From: Planctomycetota bacterium | GTDB taxonomy: Bacteria; Planctomycetota; Planctomycetia; Pirellulales; Pirellulaceae | Length of the DNA: 64,000 nt | NCBI GenBank assembly: GCA_026692865.1 | Contig: JAPLNI010000058.1 | Span: 124,001 to 188,000 of the forward strand | Direction of reading: 5' to 3' | Part shown: piece after piece, positions 1-8,756 of the stretch | Layout of the letters: each line of letters begins with the position of its first letter | How positions within the stretch are numbered: the first letter of the stretch is position 1 | Translations under genes and position numbers: made by a program | The notes under the pieces: generated by a model | What the model was told of the DNA's origin: nothing | What the model saw: only the letters and a program-made list of their open reading frames with translations | The model's database searches: none

Positions 1-248
1 GATGGTATGTAGCTACAGCTCGAACTGTATCGGGATGGGCTTTCGAGCTGGCGATTCCTTTGAATGAGCTTTCTGATGAAGATTTCATGAAAAACGCGAA
101 TTCTCAAGCTTCCGCTGGCGATTCCGTAACTCTCTGGAATTTTGCAATGTGCCGCACGATGCCGGGACACGCGGTCCAGTATGCAAAGCCATTGATGACG
201 GATGGACTGTCGCATGCGAGCTGGATACCAGGAATCATCCAGCGATAG
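1..248 (+). CDS. C-terminal end of a protein with a carbohydrate-binding (CBM9-like) domain, partial
   Basis: The reading frame is open from the left edge (first full codon at 3) to a TAG at 246-248, so this is the last 81 residues of a longer gene starting outside the window. It contains GWAFELAIPLNEL followed by WNFAMCRTMPG, the alternating pattern (aromatic-x-E-x-A-I-P, then W-N-x-x-R) seen near the end of CBM9-like and related beta-sandwich domains in planctomycete exported proteins. Internal TTG or ATG codons in the frame are therefore not starts. Family assignment is by motif impression only; the C-terminal nature of the fragment is well supported by the continuous open frame. Confidence 0.5.
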   Translation, partial: WYVATARTVSGWAFELAIPLNELSDEDFMKNANSQASAGDSVTLWNFAMCRTMPGHAVQYAKPLMTDGLSHASWIPGIIQR

Positions 249-521
249 AGCCTAGCAACGATAACGCTTGGCGATTGCTATTACCTAAAGATTTGTCAGG
301 TTTTTATAGGGAACTCGGCGGCTTTAAGTGCGACGAGTGAACTCCACCCCGCCGAAAACGGTCTAATCTGCGGCTATTCCAGAGTCATTTTGGACTTCCC
401 GAAAGCTGGGTTTTCTGTAAACTTTGGAGGCCAAATAGGTTGCGCATCGGCGTTAGACTTTGATCATTTTCCTTTTCACTTGAGAGCTGAAACTCTCTGG
501 TAGGTATTTAGACTACAGCAT

Positions 522-2609
522 ATGGACCTGAACTTACTACGGAACATTGGTATTAGTGCTCACATTGACTCGGGCAAAACGACCCTCAGTGAACGAGTTC
601 TGTTCTACGCTGGCCGAATTCACAAAATCGAGGAAGTCAAAGGCGGCGGCGACGGGGCAACAATGGATTATATGGAGCTGGAAAAAGAGCGTGGAATCAC
701 GATCACCAGTGCCGCGACATCGCTTACTTGGGGCGATTACAAGATTAATTTGATCGACACCCCTGGTCACGTGGACTTCACAATCGAAGTCGAGCGTTCG
801 CTCCGCGTGTTGGATGGTGCGGTATTGGTACTTTGCAGCGTCGGTGGCGTTCAAAGCCAATCGCTCACTGTGGACCGACAAATGCGTCGCTATGGCGTTC
901 CAAGATTGGCGTTTATCAACAAGATGGACCGAACCGGAGCCGATGCGTTCCGCGTTGCCAAGCAAGTCCGTGAAAAGCTAAATGCAGACGCGGTCATGAT
1001 GCAAATCCCAATCGGCGCTGGAGAAACCTTTGAGGGCGTTATCGATTTGGTCACTATGGTTGCTGCTTACTTCGATGGCAAAGACGGTGAAATTGTTCGC
1101 CGCGAGCCAATCCCCGAGAATCTGCTTGAAGACGCTCAAGTGGCGCGCCAATCGATGCTCGAAAGTCTCTCCATGTACTCGGACGAAATGATGGAGCTAC
1201 TGCTTAGCGAAGAGCAAGTTCCTGATGAACTCGTCTACAAGGTTTGCAAAGAAGCGACGCAATCGCACCGGATTACGCCAGTTTTCTGTGGTTCTGCTTA
1301 CAAGAACAAAGGCGTGCAACTTCTCTTAGATGCGGTGACCCGGTACTTGCCAAGCCCGCTCGAACGCGAAATCAAAGCTCGAAAAGTTGGTAACGAAACT
1401 GAGAAGGTAGAACTTAAGCCCGTGCTTGATCTTCCGTTCGTTGGCATGGCCTTTAAGACAGTGGAAGATCCATTCGGTCAGCTAACCTTTACCCGCGTTT
1501 ACCAAGGCAAAGCGGTCAAGGGTGAGATGTACATCAATCAGCGAACTGGTAAGAAGGAACGCTTCAGCCGGATCGTGAGAATGCACGCCGACAAACGAGA
1601 AGACGTTGAAGTTGCCGAAGCGGGTGACATTGTTGCTATTATCGGAATCGACTGCGCAACTGGGGATACTTTCTGTCCTGAGAGAAATTACTGCTCGATG
1701 GAAAGCATGTTTGTTCCGCAACCGGTTATTAAGGTAGCGGTTACTCCTGCAAGTCGCGCTGATGCAGACAAGATGGGTAAGGCATTGAATCGCTTCCGTA
1801 AAGAAGATCCGACTTTCCAAATCTTCAATGATGAAGAAACCAGCGAAACGATCATTTGCGGGATGGGTGAGCTTCACCTTGATATTTACGTCGAACGAAT
1901 GCGCCGCGAATACAACGTTGAGGTTAAAGTCGGTGCTCCTAAAGTAAGTTATCGAGAAGCTCCGGGCGAAGCAGTCGAGTTCAACTACAAACACCGAAAG
2001 CAGACCGGCGGTTCGGGACAATACGCACACGTCGTTGGCAAACTTTCGCCAATAGAGACAGAAGGTGAAGAACTGTTCGTATTTGAAGACCACGTCACCG
2101 GTGGTCGTATTCCAAAGAACTTTATTCCGCCTGTTGAGAAGGGATTCCGTGATTCGGTCCTCAAGGGACCGCTCGCTGACTTCCCGGTCGTTGGCGTGAA
2201 GATCGACTTGATGGACGGTAGTTACCACGACGTGGATAGTAGCGAACGTGCTTTCTATATTTGTGCTTGCGATTGCTTTCGCGAGACTATGCGAGCAAGC
2301 AAGCCGATCTTGCTAGAGCCGATCATGAAGTGCGAAATCGAATGTCCCGAACTCTATCAAGGTGATGTCGTTGGTGACGTTATTCGACGACGAGGATTGA
2401 TTCAATCAACCGACGCCCGGGATATGATTTCCTACATCATTGCAGAAGTACCACTCTCAGAAACCTTCGGTTATGCAACTGATCTTCGTAGTATGACTAA
2501 GGGTCAGGGAACTTTTACAATGGAGCTAGCAACCTATCGAGCCGTTCCACGAAACCTACAAGACGACATCATCGCTGAACGTAAGAAGCAACAAGCCGCG
2601 ATGGCATAG
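522..2609 (+). CDS. fusA: Translation elongation factor G
   Basis: A 695-residue GTPase that drives ribosomal translocation. The G1 loop AHIDSGKTT lies at residues 13-21 (Ser in place of the usual Ala after HID), the switch-II box is DTPGHVDFT near residue 80, and the G4 box NKMDRTG near residue 135. The length and the C-terminal domains IV/V (for example QTGGSGQYAHVVG and the GDVIRRRG segment) are those of a complete bacterial EF-G. It stands alone, without rpsL, rpsG or tuf beside it, so it may be one of several EF-G paralogues as is common in planctomycetes. The ATG at 522 puts the G1 loop where expected. A perfect terminator follows at 2632. Confidence 0.97.
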   Translation: MDLNLLRNIGISAHIDSGKTTLSERVLFYAGRIHKIEEVKGGGDGATMDYMELEKERGITITSAATSLTWGDYKINLIDTPGHVDFTIEVERSLRVLDGAVLVLCSVGGVQSQSLTVDRQMRRYGVPRLAFINKMDRTGADAFRVAKQVREKLNADAVMMQIPIGAGETFEGVIDLVTMVAAYFDGKDGEIVRREPIPENLLEDAQVARQSMLESLSMYSDEMMELLLSEEQVPDELVYKVCKEATQSHRITPVFCGSAYKNKGVQLLLDAVTRYLPSPLEREIKARKVGNETEKVELKPVLDLPFVGMAFKTVEDPFGQLTFTRVYQGKAVKGEMYINQRTGKKERFSRIVRMHADKREDVEVAEAGDIVAIIGIDCATGDTFCPERNYCSMESMFVPQPVIKVAVTPASRADADKMGKALNRFRKEDPTFQIFNDEETSETIICGMGELHLDIYVERMRREYNVEVKVGAPKVSYREAPGEAVEFNYKHRKQTGGSGQYAHVVGKLSPIETEGEELFVFEDHVTGGRIPKNFIPPVEKGFRDSVLKGPLADFPVVGVKIDLMDGSYHDVDSSERAFYICACDCFRETMRASKPILLEPIMKCEIECPELYQGDVVGDVIRRRGLIQSTDARDMISYIIAEVPLSETFGYATDLRSMTKGQGTFTMELATYRAVPRNLQDDIIAERKKQQAAMA

Positions 2610-2631
2610 TCTTTGGCTTATTATTAATCTA

Positions 2632-2669
2632 AAAAAAGGCTTTGCCGAATATTCGGCAAAGCCTTTTTT
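2632..2669 (+). terminator. Perfectly palindromic intrinsic terminator after fusA
   Basis: A 38-base perfect inverted repeat centred between 2650 and 2651: six A, then GGCTTTGCCGAAT, its exact complement, then six T. A GC-rich stem with a T tract on either strand would work bidirectionally; it sits 22 bases after the fusA stop codon and faces the pseudogene on the minus strand. Confidence 0.93.
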
Positions 2670-2709
2670 AGTTTCTGGTCTTAGAGACTTTACTGTTCGT
2701 ACTTTTGGT

Positions 2710-3167
2710 TTAGTCGAACAAGATCGGGAGACTCAAATCGAGAGGATCGCCTCTTACCACATAAACAATCTGCGACTGTAGTACTAATTGATTAGCAAGT
2801 TCGAAGTGACCTTGAGTTGCTGTTGTTAGGTTTTTCCATAACAAATCGATATCCCCGTTCTCCGGCGCTGCTACGGCAGAAACAGAGCTTACGAGCTTAC
2901 GATGTGGCGCGGGTCATTAGGATTACTTAGATCCATGATAGCTCGCTCGTCCTCGAACCATCTCCAAACCCCATTGGGTGCGGCAGAGATATTCGTCAAC
3001 GTGAACAAGTTGCCGTTGACCCGATCGGCCTGAGCAAACGCTTGCTGGAAACATGCAAGACTCACGAAACTTAAAACAAGAATCGATCGCAGTATTCTTG
3101 AGAATGATTGCAACATAAAAAACAGGAACGTTGCGTACGCATTCTTATTCCCGCCAGAAGATTCCAC
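2710..3167 (-). pseudogene. BNR-repeat (BNR_4-like) exported protein, frameshifted and truncated
   Basis: The minus-strand frame from 3167 (or the better start at 3116, whose product begins MLQSFSRILRS with a signal peptide ending near QQAFA) carries ISAAPNGVWRWFEDERAIMD, the N-terminal signature of BNR_4-type propeller proteins. It stops at 2889 just after RHIVSS. The stop is created by a tandem 8-bp duplication, GAGCTTAC twice at 2885-2892 and 2893-2900. Removing one copy restores the frame through VSAVAAPENGDIDLLWKN and on to a stop at 2710-2712. The restored product is only about 149 residues against more than 400 in the family, so the gene is also cut off downstream. What is seen is the duplication and the second frame; the family call rests on the motif. 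Confidence 0.7.
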
Positions 3168-3265
3168 CTCAAATGCTCCCGGGCTAATTCACGAGCTTTT
3201 CGACTCTAACTGTCCAAATTCCCACACAAGGCGTTTTGCTTTCCATAAAGTCGAAAGAACGTCTA

Positions 3266-3294
3266 TTGAGACACCATTGGGCTTCATCTATAAT
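3266..3294 (+). promoter_or_regulatory. Sigma-70-type promoter for the DUF1559 gene
   Basis: TTGAGA at 3266-3271 and a perfect TATAAT at 3289-3294 are separated by exactly 17 bases. Transcription would start near 3301, giving a leader of about 50 bases before the ATG at 3354. Confidence 0.75.
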
Positions 3295-3353
3295 TCATGT
3301 TATCCTTATTTACGCTTAAGTTTCTCAATGTTTTAATTTATGGCTAGGTTTTT

Positions 3354-4637
3354 ATGAAACGCACTTTTAAGCAAGGGTTCACGTTAGTGGAACTTTTGGT
3401 CGTGATTGCGATCATCGGAATTTTGGCGGGACTACTATTGCCCGCGATTCAGCAAGCTCGAGAGGCTGCACGTCGAATGTCGTGCAGCAGCAACATTCGA
3501 CAGTTCGGTATCGCACTGTTGAACTACGAGTACTCATACAAGTTGCTCCCTGCATTTTCGGCCGGATGGGGCTTTGCAAATCCGCGGGCTGGCGTAGGCG
3601 CTATGGCATCTAATCAACAAGGAGCCTACAGCGGGTTGGTTGGTCTTCTGCCGATGATGGAACAACAGGTGCTCTTTAACCGAATCGATACAGGCTTTTC
3701 ACAAAGAGTTCCTGTAAGAAACTTTTTAGGTTATGGAATGCAAGTTGGTGGAGGTGCTTGGGTACCGCCTTGGGATGGAACATACAGTCCTGCTAGATCA
3801 CAAGTCGGCTTCTTTCGTTGCCCTTCAGATCCTGGTCGTATGAATCCGGCGTCAGCATCTTCTCATGCTCGAACCAACTACGTGTTCAATATGGGTGATA
3901 GTCTCGTTGGCACAGAATCGCTCGACATTAATAATATGACGTCGCGAAGTCCGTTCTCTCTTGCGTTCCAATTGACGCTTGCCGCAGTAACAGACGGTAC
4001 ATCGAACACTATCATGTTTGGCGAAATTTCGACTTCTGCTGGTCAAGCAGATCCGCTTGCTTCTAATGGCACGGCTAACAATAACCCTCCAGTTCAAGGG
4101 CGCGCGATTATGCTTGCCCAGAATGAGAACGCGGCTGGATTTACGGCAGCTGGTTTCGGAGCGAATGATGCTGGACTGAGAGTCCTTGAGTGCAAACAAA
4201 CTGTTCGAGGCGGTTTCTATCCAACTCCTGCTACTGGATCGACAGTCTTCACCGCGACGCAAGGCGCTGCATGGATCCGAGGTCGGTTGGCGTGGACAGG
4301 CTTCAAGACGATTATCGGACCTAACGGAGCTTCATGCGTCAATCCAGCAGGTGGTGGTACTTCAGCTGCTGCGTCTCCCAACGCGATTCGAAGTGCGGGT
4401 AGCTATCACTTCGGTGGTGCGCACGTGGTCACCTTTGATAACTCGATAAAGTTCATTCCAAATGAAATCGATACGACGAACACCAACCCAGGTGCTGGTC
4501 CTGCGGATTACTATGCTCCAGGTCGTTCCGGTAACCTCCAAACTTTGAATTGGAACAGCCCATCGCCGTTCGGTGTTTGGGGAGCAATGGGTACGTCGGG
4601 TTCTGGCGACGATGTCGCCGTGATGCCAGGTGCTTAA
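3354..4637 (+). CDS. DUF1559 pseudopilin-like protein
   Basis: A 427-residue protein with a class III prepilin leader: [20 protein letters not shown] at residues 8-27, preceded by a basic KRTFKQ, so a PilD-type peptidase should cut before F9. The helix continues into [20 protein letters not shown], the hallmark of planctomycete DUF1559 proteins. The C-terminal H-x9-DG motif appears as [12 protein letters not shown] near residue 363, with Asn in place of Gly. It acts outside the cytoplasm, probably as a surface or pilus-like subunit; the exact role of this expanded family is not known. It has its own promoter and terminator, so it is a single-gene unit. Confidence 0.93.
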   Translation: MKRTFKQGFTLVELLVVIAIIGILAGLLLPAIQQAREAARRMSCSSNIRQFGIALLNYEYSYKLLPAFSAGWGFANPRAGVGAMASNQQGAYSGLVGLLPMMEQQVLFNRIDTGFSQRVPVRNFLGYGMQVGGGAWVPPWDGTYSPARSQVGFFRCPSDPGRMNPASASSHARTNYVFNMGDSLVGTESLDINNMTSRSPFSLAFQLTLAAVTDGTSNTIMFGEISTSAGQADPLASNGTANNNPPVQGRAIMLAQNENAAGFTAAGFGANDAGLRVLECKQTVRGGFYPTPATGSTVFTATQGAAWIRGRLAWTGFKTIIGPNGASCVNPAGGGTSAAASPNAIRSAGSYHFGGAHVVTFDNSIKFIPNEIDTTNTNPGAGPADYYAPGRSGNLQTLNWNSPSPFGVWGAMGTSGSGDDVAVMPGA

Positions 4638-4678
4638 GACGCTGTTGGTTCGGCTATTTTAAACGAGATAAATGGAAT

Positions 4679-4716
4679 CAAAAAGGCTGCTGAGGGAAAC
4701 TTCAGTAGCCTTTTTT
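4679..4716 (+). terminator. Intrinsic terminator after the DUF1559 gene
   Basis: AAAAAGGCTGCTGA, a seven-base loop GGGAAAC, then TTCAGTAGCC and six T form a stem with one G-T pair and a T tract, 41 bases after the stop codon. Confidence 0.88.
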
Positions 4717-4764
4717 GTTGATAGCGTGATATTCTCAATTCGCAGAGACTTTCTTGATTGAACA

Positions 4765-4806
4765 CCGATAGATAAGTCTCAAAGCTCCGCCAAGATGGAG
4801 CACTCC
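4765..4806 (+). repeat. Intergenic repeat, copy A
   Basis: A 42-base unit beginning CCGATAGATAAGTCTC and ending GGAGCACTCC. It matches copy B (4919-4960) at 38 of 42 positions, and weaker similarity runs about 20 bases further upstream (AGACTTTC against AGACTTTT). GCTCC and GGAGC in the unit can pair around an 8-base loop; three of the four differences between copies fall in that loop. The end overlaps a perfect 22-base palindrome at 4799-4820 (AGCACTCCAAA and its complement). Confidence 0.7.
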
Positions 4807-4918
4807 AAATTTGGAGTGCTGTGACTGGTCGCAGCTTTCGGGCTAGCGATGTGACGAAAAGAAAAAGCCTCGCATGATAACTGAACCGTTTGTTAGCGAA
4901 GACTTTTTAGATAGGAAT

Positions 4919-4960
4919 CCGATAGATAAGTCTTAAAGCTCCGCCGAGCCGGAGCACTCC
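4919..4960 (+). repeat. Intergenic repeat, copy B
   Basis: Second copy of the 42-base unit at 4765-4806, in the same orientation, 154 bases downstream. The GCTCC/GGAGC stem is kept while the loop reads GCCGAGCC instead of GCCAAGAT. No gene lies between the copies. Confidence 0.7.
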
Positions 4961-5128
4961 CAATTACGCACCTTTCCTCTCCTACAGCGATGTCATATGC
5001 TTTTGAGTTGACCGATGCTAGCTCGTTATTTCCGCGTACAAAGCAAAATACCCAGATCAGTACCGCAAGCTACTCAGACAATGTCCGAAAAACCTTCAAC
5101 AGGAACTTCCCCAGTGCAATATCAACCA

Positions 5129-6397
5129 ATGCGACAAAAGTTATACATCACGGCGATAATGTTTCTGATGATTCAAGCGGCCGTGCAAGGGGATTCGGGA
5201 TCAGTCGCGTTAGGCGGCGATTGGCCCGGGCATCTGGGGGTGAATCGAGATGGAATCGCAATTGGGAGCGAGGCCATCTCCGAGCGACCAAAAACTTCTG
5301 CGGATTCTACTGCGGCAATCACATGGGAGCTTCCTGCAGGTGCTGGTTATGCAGGAGCATCGATAGCGGGTAAGCAAGTTTGCTTGTTCGATCGAGACGA
5401 TGCGGAAGATCGAGTTCGACTGGTCTCACTGGAAAGTGGAAAGCTGATCTGGGAAGCACGGCTGCCCGCAAACTATCGTGGCGGTATCGATTCGGATCGC
5501 GGGCCACGATGTGTACCAACCATTCTCGAAAACAAGATTGTGATTTATTCTGCAGCGGGCGATCTTTCTGTGATCGACCGTGAAAAGGGTTCTATCCTTT
5601 GGACGCGACCTCTTCGAAAAGAACTCCAAGCCGACGATGGGTACTTCGGCGCTGGAAGCACTCCATTGGTTTTCGAAGATCTTGTAATCGTTAACGTGGG
5701 TGGAAAAGATTCCGGAGTCGTGGCGGTTTCGCTCGCCAACGGACAGACGGTCTGGAAGACGGGAGAATTCGAGGCCAGCTATGCTTCGCCGATTGCTATC
5801 ACGGTGTCCGGACAGCCCCGCATTCTCGTACCAACTAGACTTAAGACCATCCTTTTGAATCCGTCGGATGGTTCGTTGCTTAGCGAGATTCGATTTGGAG
5901 CACGAGGACCTACGGTCAATGCCGCGACGCCTATTGCAATCGAAAAGGATCGGGTTTTCCTGACTGCGTCTTATGGAATCGGCACGCTTATTGTTGACAC
6001 GTCCAGTGGGAGGCTAGTGGAAGTCGATCGCAACGAACTGGTGAGTAGCCAATACGCCACGCCTGTTCATTCAAACGGGATTCTATTTGCGAGTGATGGA
6101 CGCGAGGATGGTGGCGAGAGCTTCTACGTTTGTATTGACTCGAAGAATTTAAAGACGATTTGGTCTCATCCAAACATGCCGATTGCTCATTCAATTTCGG
6201 TCGGAAACAAGGTTCTCGTTGTTGGAATCGATGGGCGAATTTGGGCGCTGCGGAGCAATGCAGTCGCCTGGGCGCCACTTTGGTCGCTTCAATTGCCGGT
6301 CGGGAACTACCGGGCCTTGCCAGCGCTCGCGGATGAAGTTTTGGTCACTCGAACGGTAGATTCGGGAGCAAAATGGCGAGCAATTCGCCTTGATTGA
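5129..6397 (+). CDS. Exported PQQ/BamB-like beta-propeller protein
   Basis: Starting at 5129 gives 422 residues with an N-terminal signal sequence (MRQKLYITAIMFLMIQAAVQG); upstream in-frame starts at 5081 and 5015 add only polar residues before the signal and are less likely. The body consists of repeated blades with the PQQ-type pattern, for example LVSLESGKLIWEARLP, VIDREKGSILWTRPL and AVSLANGQTVWKTGEF. Planctomycetes use such WD40-like propellers as extracytoplasmic binding or scaffold proteins, often next to protein kinases, and a kinase follows here 91 bases downstream on the same strand. No quinoprotein dehydrogenase active site was recognised, so an enzymatic role is not claimed. Confidence 0.85.
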   Translation: MRQKLYITAIMFLMIQAAVQGDSGSVALGGDWPGHLGVNRDGIAIGSEAISERPKTSADSTAAITWELPAGAGYAGASIAGKQVCLFDRDDAEDRVRLVSLESGKLIWEARLPANYRGGIDSDRGPRCVPTILENKIVIYSAAGDLSVIDREKGSILWTRPLRKELQADDGYFGAGSTPLVFEDLVIVNVGGKDSGVVAVSLANGQTVWKTGEFEASYASPIAITVSGQPRILVPTRLKTILLNPSDGSLLSEIRFGARGPTVNAATPIAIEKDRVFLTASYGIGTLIVDTSSGRLVEVDRNELVSSQYATPVHSNGILFASDGREDGGESFYVCIDSKNLKTIWSHPNMPIAHSISVGNKVLVVGIDGRIWALRSNAVAWAPLWSLQLPVGNYRALPALADEVLVTRTVDSGAKWRAIRLD

Positions 6398-6488
6398 TCA
6401 GTCAAAATTGGCTGAAGGCGAGAAAATTTTTCAGTAGTATTTGTTTGTGCCTTCTCGGGATTGTTTGACTATATGTAGAATTGGGAGC

Positions 6489-8273
6489 ATGAAGAATACC
6501 TTCACCTCCTCTCAAACCCCGATCATTTCGACAGCCGCTGACGATCTAACGCCAGCGGTCGAATTAATACATGGCTCGTTGGAACTGCAAGCCAAGACTG
6601 AATATGCCTCCACAAAAACTGAGCCGCCGGCGCTAGCCGCGCAAGTTGACTTTCCATCGGTCAGTAAGACATCCTCCGAGACTAATACCAACGACTCAGC
6701 GACTCGCGAATCATCCGGAACTACCAAAGTTGGAGACGGGTCTAACGAGCCAACGGAAGATCTTACTCGAGCTGTTCAAATCTACTATCGATGTAGTTGC
6801 GGCAGGTCGTTTCTTGCTGATCCGGAAATCGGTGGACGATGCACAAACTGCGATCGAGAGGTATCTGCGATTGCCTTCAAGTTGGGTCATACTGCAACGG
6901 TTTCTATCAATCATTTGGATCAAGGTGCTGACTTCCATGAGACAGCCGAAGCCCCGCTAGACATTACGGCTGGGACGATGCTCGGGCACTTCCGATTGGA
7001 ACGGGTGATTGGAAGAGGAGGCATGGGGGCGGTGTACCGGGCGTTAGATACTTCTCTCCAACGATTTGTTGCGGTAAAGGTTATCCGACCGACGTCCATT
7101 CAAAGCGATGAACGCGTAGCCAATTCATTGCGAGAAGCAGTCGCGCAGGCAAGATTGAATCATCCAAATGTCGTCACGATCTACTATGTTGGACGTCATC
7201 GCGAAGAGCCATTTCTTGCGATGGAGTTAGTATCCGGTCCGACGCTTGCAGAAAAAGTTCGAAGCGAAGGGTCGCTCAAATATGAGACGGCGATCCAAAT
7301 TGTGATCGATGTGGTCAATGCATTGCAACACGCCACTTTCTTCGGGATCATTCACGCTGATATCAAGTCGAGTAATCTGCTGCTTGGCCAGGATGGAACG
7401 ATCAAGCTTTCGGATTTCGGATTGGCTCGCACAACGGATAACGTCGATGAAGGGGCGGTCGCAGGGACGCCAGCTTACTTAGCTCCCGAGCTGATCGAAG
7501 GAGTGCCAATCAGTATTCAGTCGGACATGTATGCGTTAGGCGTTACAATGTTCGAACTTGTCTTTGGACGGCTACCCTTTTCAATCAGCAGCAGAAATGT
7601 TCGTGAACTACTTGCCGCCCAAAAGACGTCCGTCATCAGTTACCCAACCCCCTGGCCAGCAAATATACCCAAGGGGTTCATTGCAGTCTTGGAAAAACTA
7701 CTCGCGAAGCAACCGCAAGACCGTTATCCAGATTACGATTCGCTTCTTGTAGACCTTCGCGCGATTCAACCCGCTCGAACAACCATCGCTGGATTCGCAG
7801 GTCGAATCATTGCCTATGCAGTCGACCAAGTGATGCTGCTTTTGTGCATCGCACCCTTTGCGGCAGCTATCATCTTTCTGGAATCGACTAAGTCCGAGTT
7901 GCGGATGTTAATCCCATTGATTGCGATCGTCAGTCTTATCGTTCCGACAATTTATCTGTTGCTCATGCGGCGTGGATGGTCCAGTCTCGGACGCTATCTT
8001 TTCCAGCTTCGAATCACCGAAGAAAACGGGTTACCACCTGGCCGTGAGCAATTGCTGACGCGAGAGATCTTGCGAAACATGCTCGCATGGTTTACTCCCG
8101 CCGCGGCTTACTTTTCGCTTTTCTACTCGCCATTAGATTACATCTTAATGGCCTTGATCATCACCTTTCTTTTGGCCGATTCGATCTGTGTTTTTGTGTT
8201 CGATCACCGCCGAACTCTTCACGACATTCTCTGCCGTTCGCGAGTCGTGCTGGACATTCGAAAAGGGATGTAA
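6489..8273 (+). CDS. Membrane Ser/Thr protein kinase with zinc ribbon and RDD domain
   Basis: The ATG at 6489 has GGGAG just upstream and gives 594 residues; the more upstream frame start (6441) lacks one. After a polar N-terminus comes a CSCGRSF...CTNCD zinc-ribbon-like knuckle (about residues 102-120), then a Hanks-type kinase: glycine loop IGRGGMGAVY, VAVK lysine near residue 197, catalytic loop HADIKSSNLLL with Asp near 291, DFG in SDFGLA and the APE-type motif GTPAYLAPE. The catalytic loop has HAD rather than HRD, so it is a non-RD kinase with the catalytic Asp kept. The C-terminal third is an RDD-type membrane domain with about four hydrophobic segments. It should phosphorylate cytoplasmic targets in response to envelope signals. 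A copy of a REP-like repeat is embedded in frame at 6621-6641. Confidence 0.92.
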   Translation: MKNTFTSSQTPIISTAADDLTPAVELIHGSLELQAKTEYASTKTEPPALAAQVDFPSVSKTSSETNTNDSATRESSGTTKVGDGSNEPTEDLTRAVQIYYRCSCGRSFLADPEIGGRCTNCDREVSAIAFKLGHTATVSINHLDQGADFHETAEAPLDITAGTMLGHFRLERVIGRGGMGAVYRALDTSLQRFVAVKVIRPTSIQSDERVANSLREAVAQARLNHPNVVTIYYVGRHREEPFLAMELVSGPTLAEKVRSEGSLKYETAIQIVIDVVNALQHATFFGIIHADIKSSNLLLGQDGTIKLSDFGLARTTDNVDEGAVAGTPAYLAPELIEGVPISIQSDMYALGVTMFELVFGRLPFSISSRNVRELLAAQKTSVISYPTPWPANIPKGFIAVLEKLLAKQPQDRYPDYDSLLVDLRAIQPARTTIAGFAGRIIAYAVDQVMLLLCIAPFAAAIIFLESTKSELRMLIPLIAIVSLIVPTIYLLLMRRGWSSLGRYLFQLRITEENGLPPGREQLLTREILRNMLAWFTPAAAYFSLFYSPLDYILMALIITFLLADSICVFVFDHRRTLHDILCRSRVVLDIRKGM

Positions 8274-8381
8274 GTCTCAGAAAATAATTTTTACCCTGTG
8301 ACCAAAGGTGTCACGCGCGTCGCGATCCTTATTCATATCGCTTTTGATATTCGTTCAATCGCACTGAAAAAGGGTATGAAA

Positions 8382-8711
8382 ATGACAGCTTTGGGTAATC
8401 TTTCAACAAGCGTTCCATTCACGCAACTAACATTTGTTTTCCCGGAGACGGAAATACAAGCCGCATCGGCTCTGGGTCGTAGCGGCGTTCCTTCGACGAG
8501 CAGCGCAGTAGGAGCTTCGCAAGCATCGGTTGCTCCGCGTTCGATCCCTGTTGGAGTCGCCGTCCCAGCCGAACGAAAGAAATTCACTTCGAACTCTGCC
8601 GCTGCATCAGCACCGCGCCGCAACAAGCCAGAGCACATCAGCGATCTGCTGCTGGTCGTGCTGGATCGCTACGGTATCGATGCCAACGAGTTTATGGCCG
8701 GACTGGAATGA
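8382..8711 (+). CDS. Small conserved-looking hypothetical protein
   Basis: The ATG at 8382 (alternative 8376; a GTG at 8298 is also in frame) follows AAAAAGGG and gives 109 residues. The middle is a low-complexity Ala/Ser/Pro stretch, and the C-terminus HISDLLLVVLDRYGIDANEF looks structured and acidic. No known domain was recognised. It follows the kinase by about 100 bases on the same strand and is convergent with the PDZ gene. Codon use is like its neighbours; the short length and simple composition leave some doubt. Confidence 0.5.
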   Translation: MTALGNLSTSVPFTQLTFVFPETEIQAASALGRSGVPSTSSAVGASQASVAPRSIPVGVAVPAERKKFTSNSAAASAPRRNKPEHISDLLLVVLDRYGIDANEFMAGLE

Positions 8712-8756
8712 GGATTGAGGCAGAGTTGGCTCGCGACCGAGCCTTACGCCTTACGC

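Noticed and set aside
149-340. 63-residue frame overlapping the first gene fragment
   Set aside because: It overlaps the better-supported partial gene in another frame and has no recognisable domain or ribosome site.
1482-2228. 248-residue minus-strand frame inside fusA
   Set aside because: Antisense shadow of a highly conserved gene; Phe/Asn/Ser-rich with no domain.
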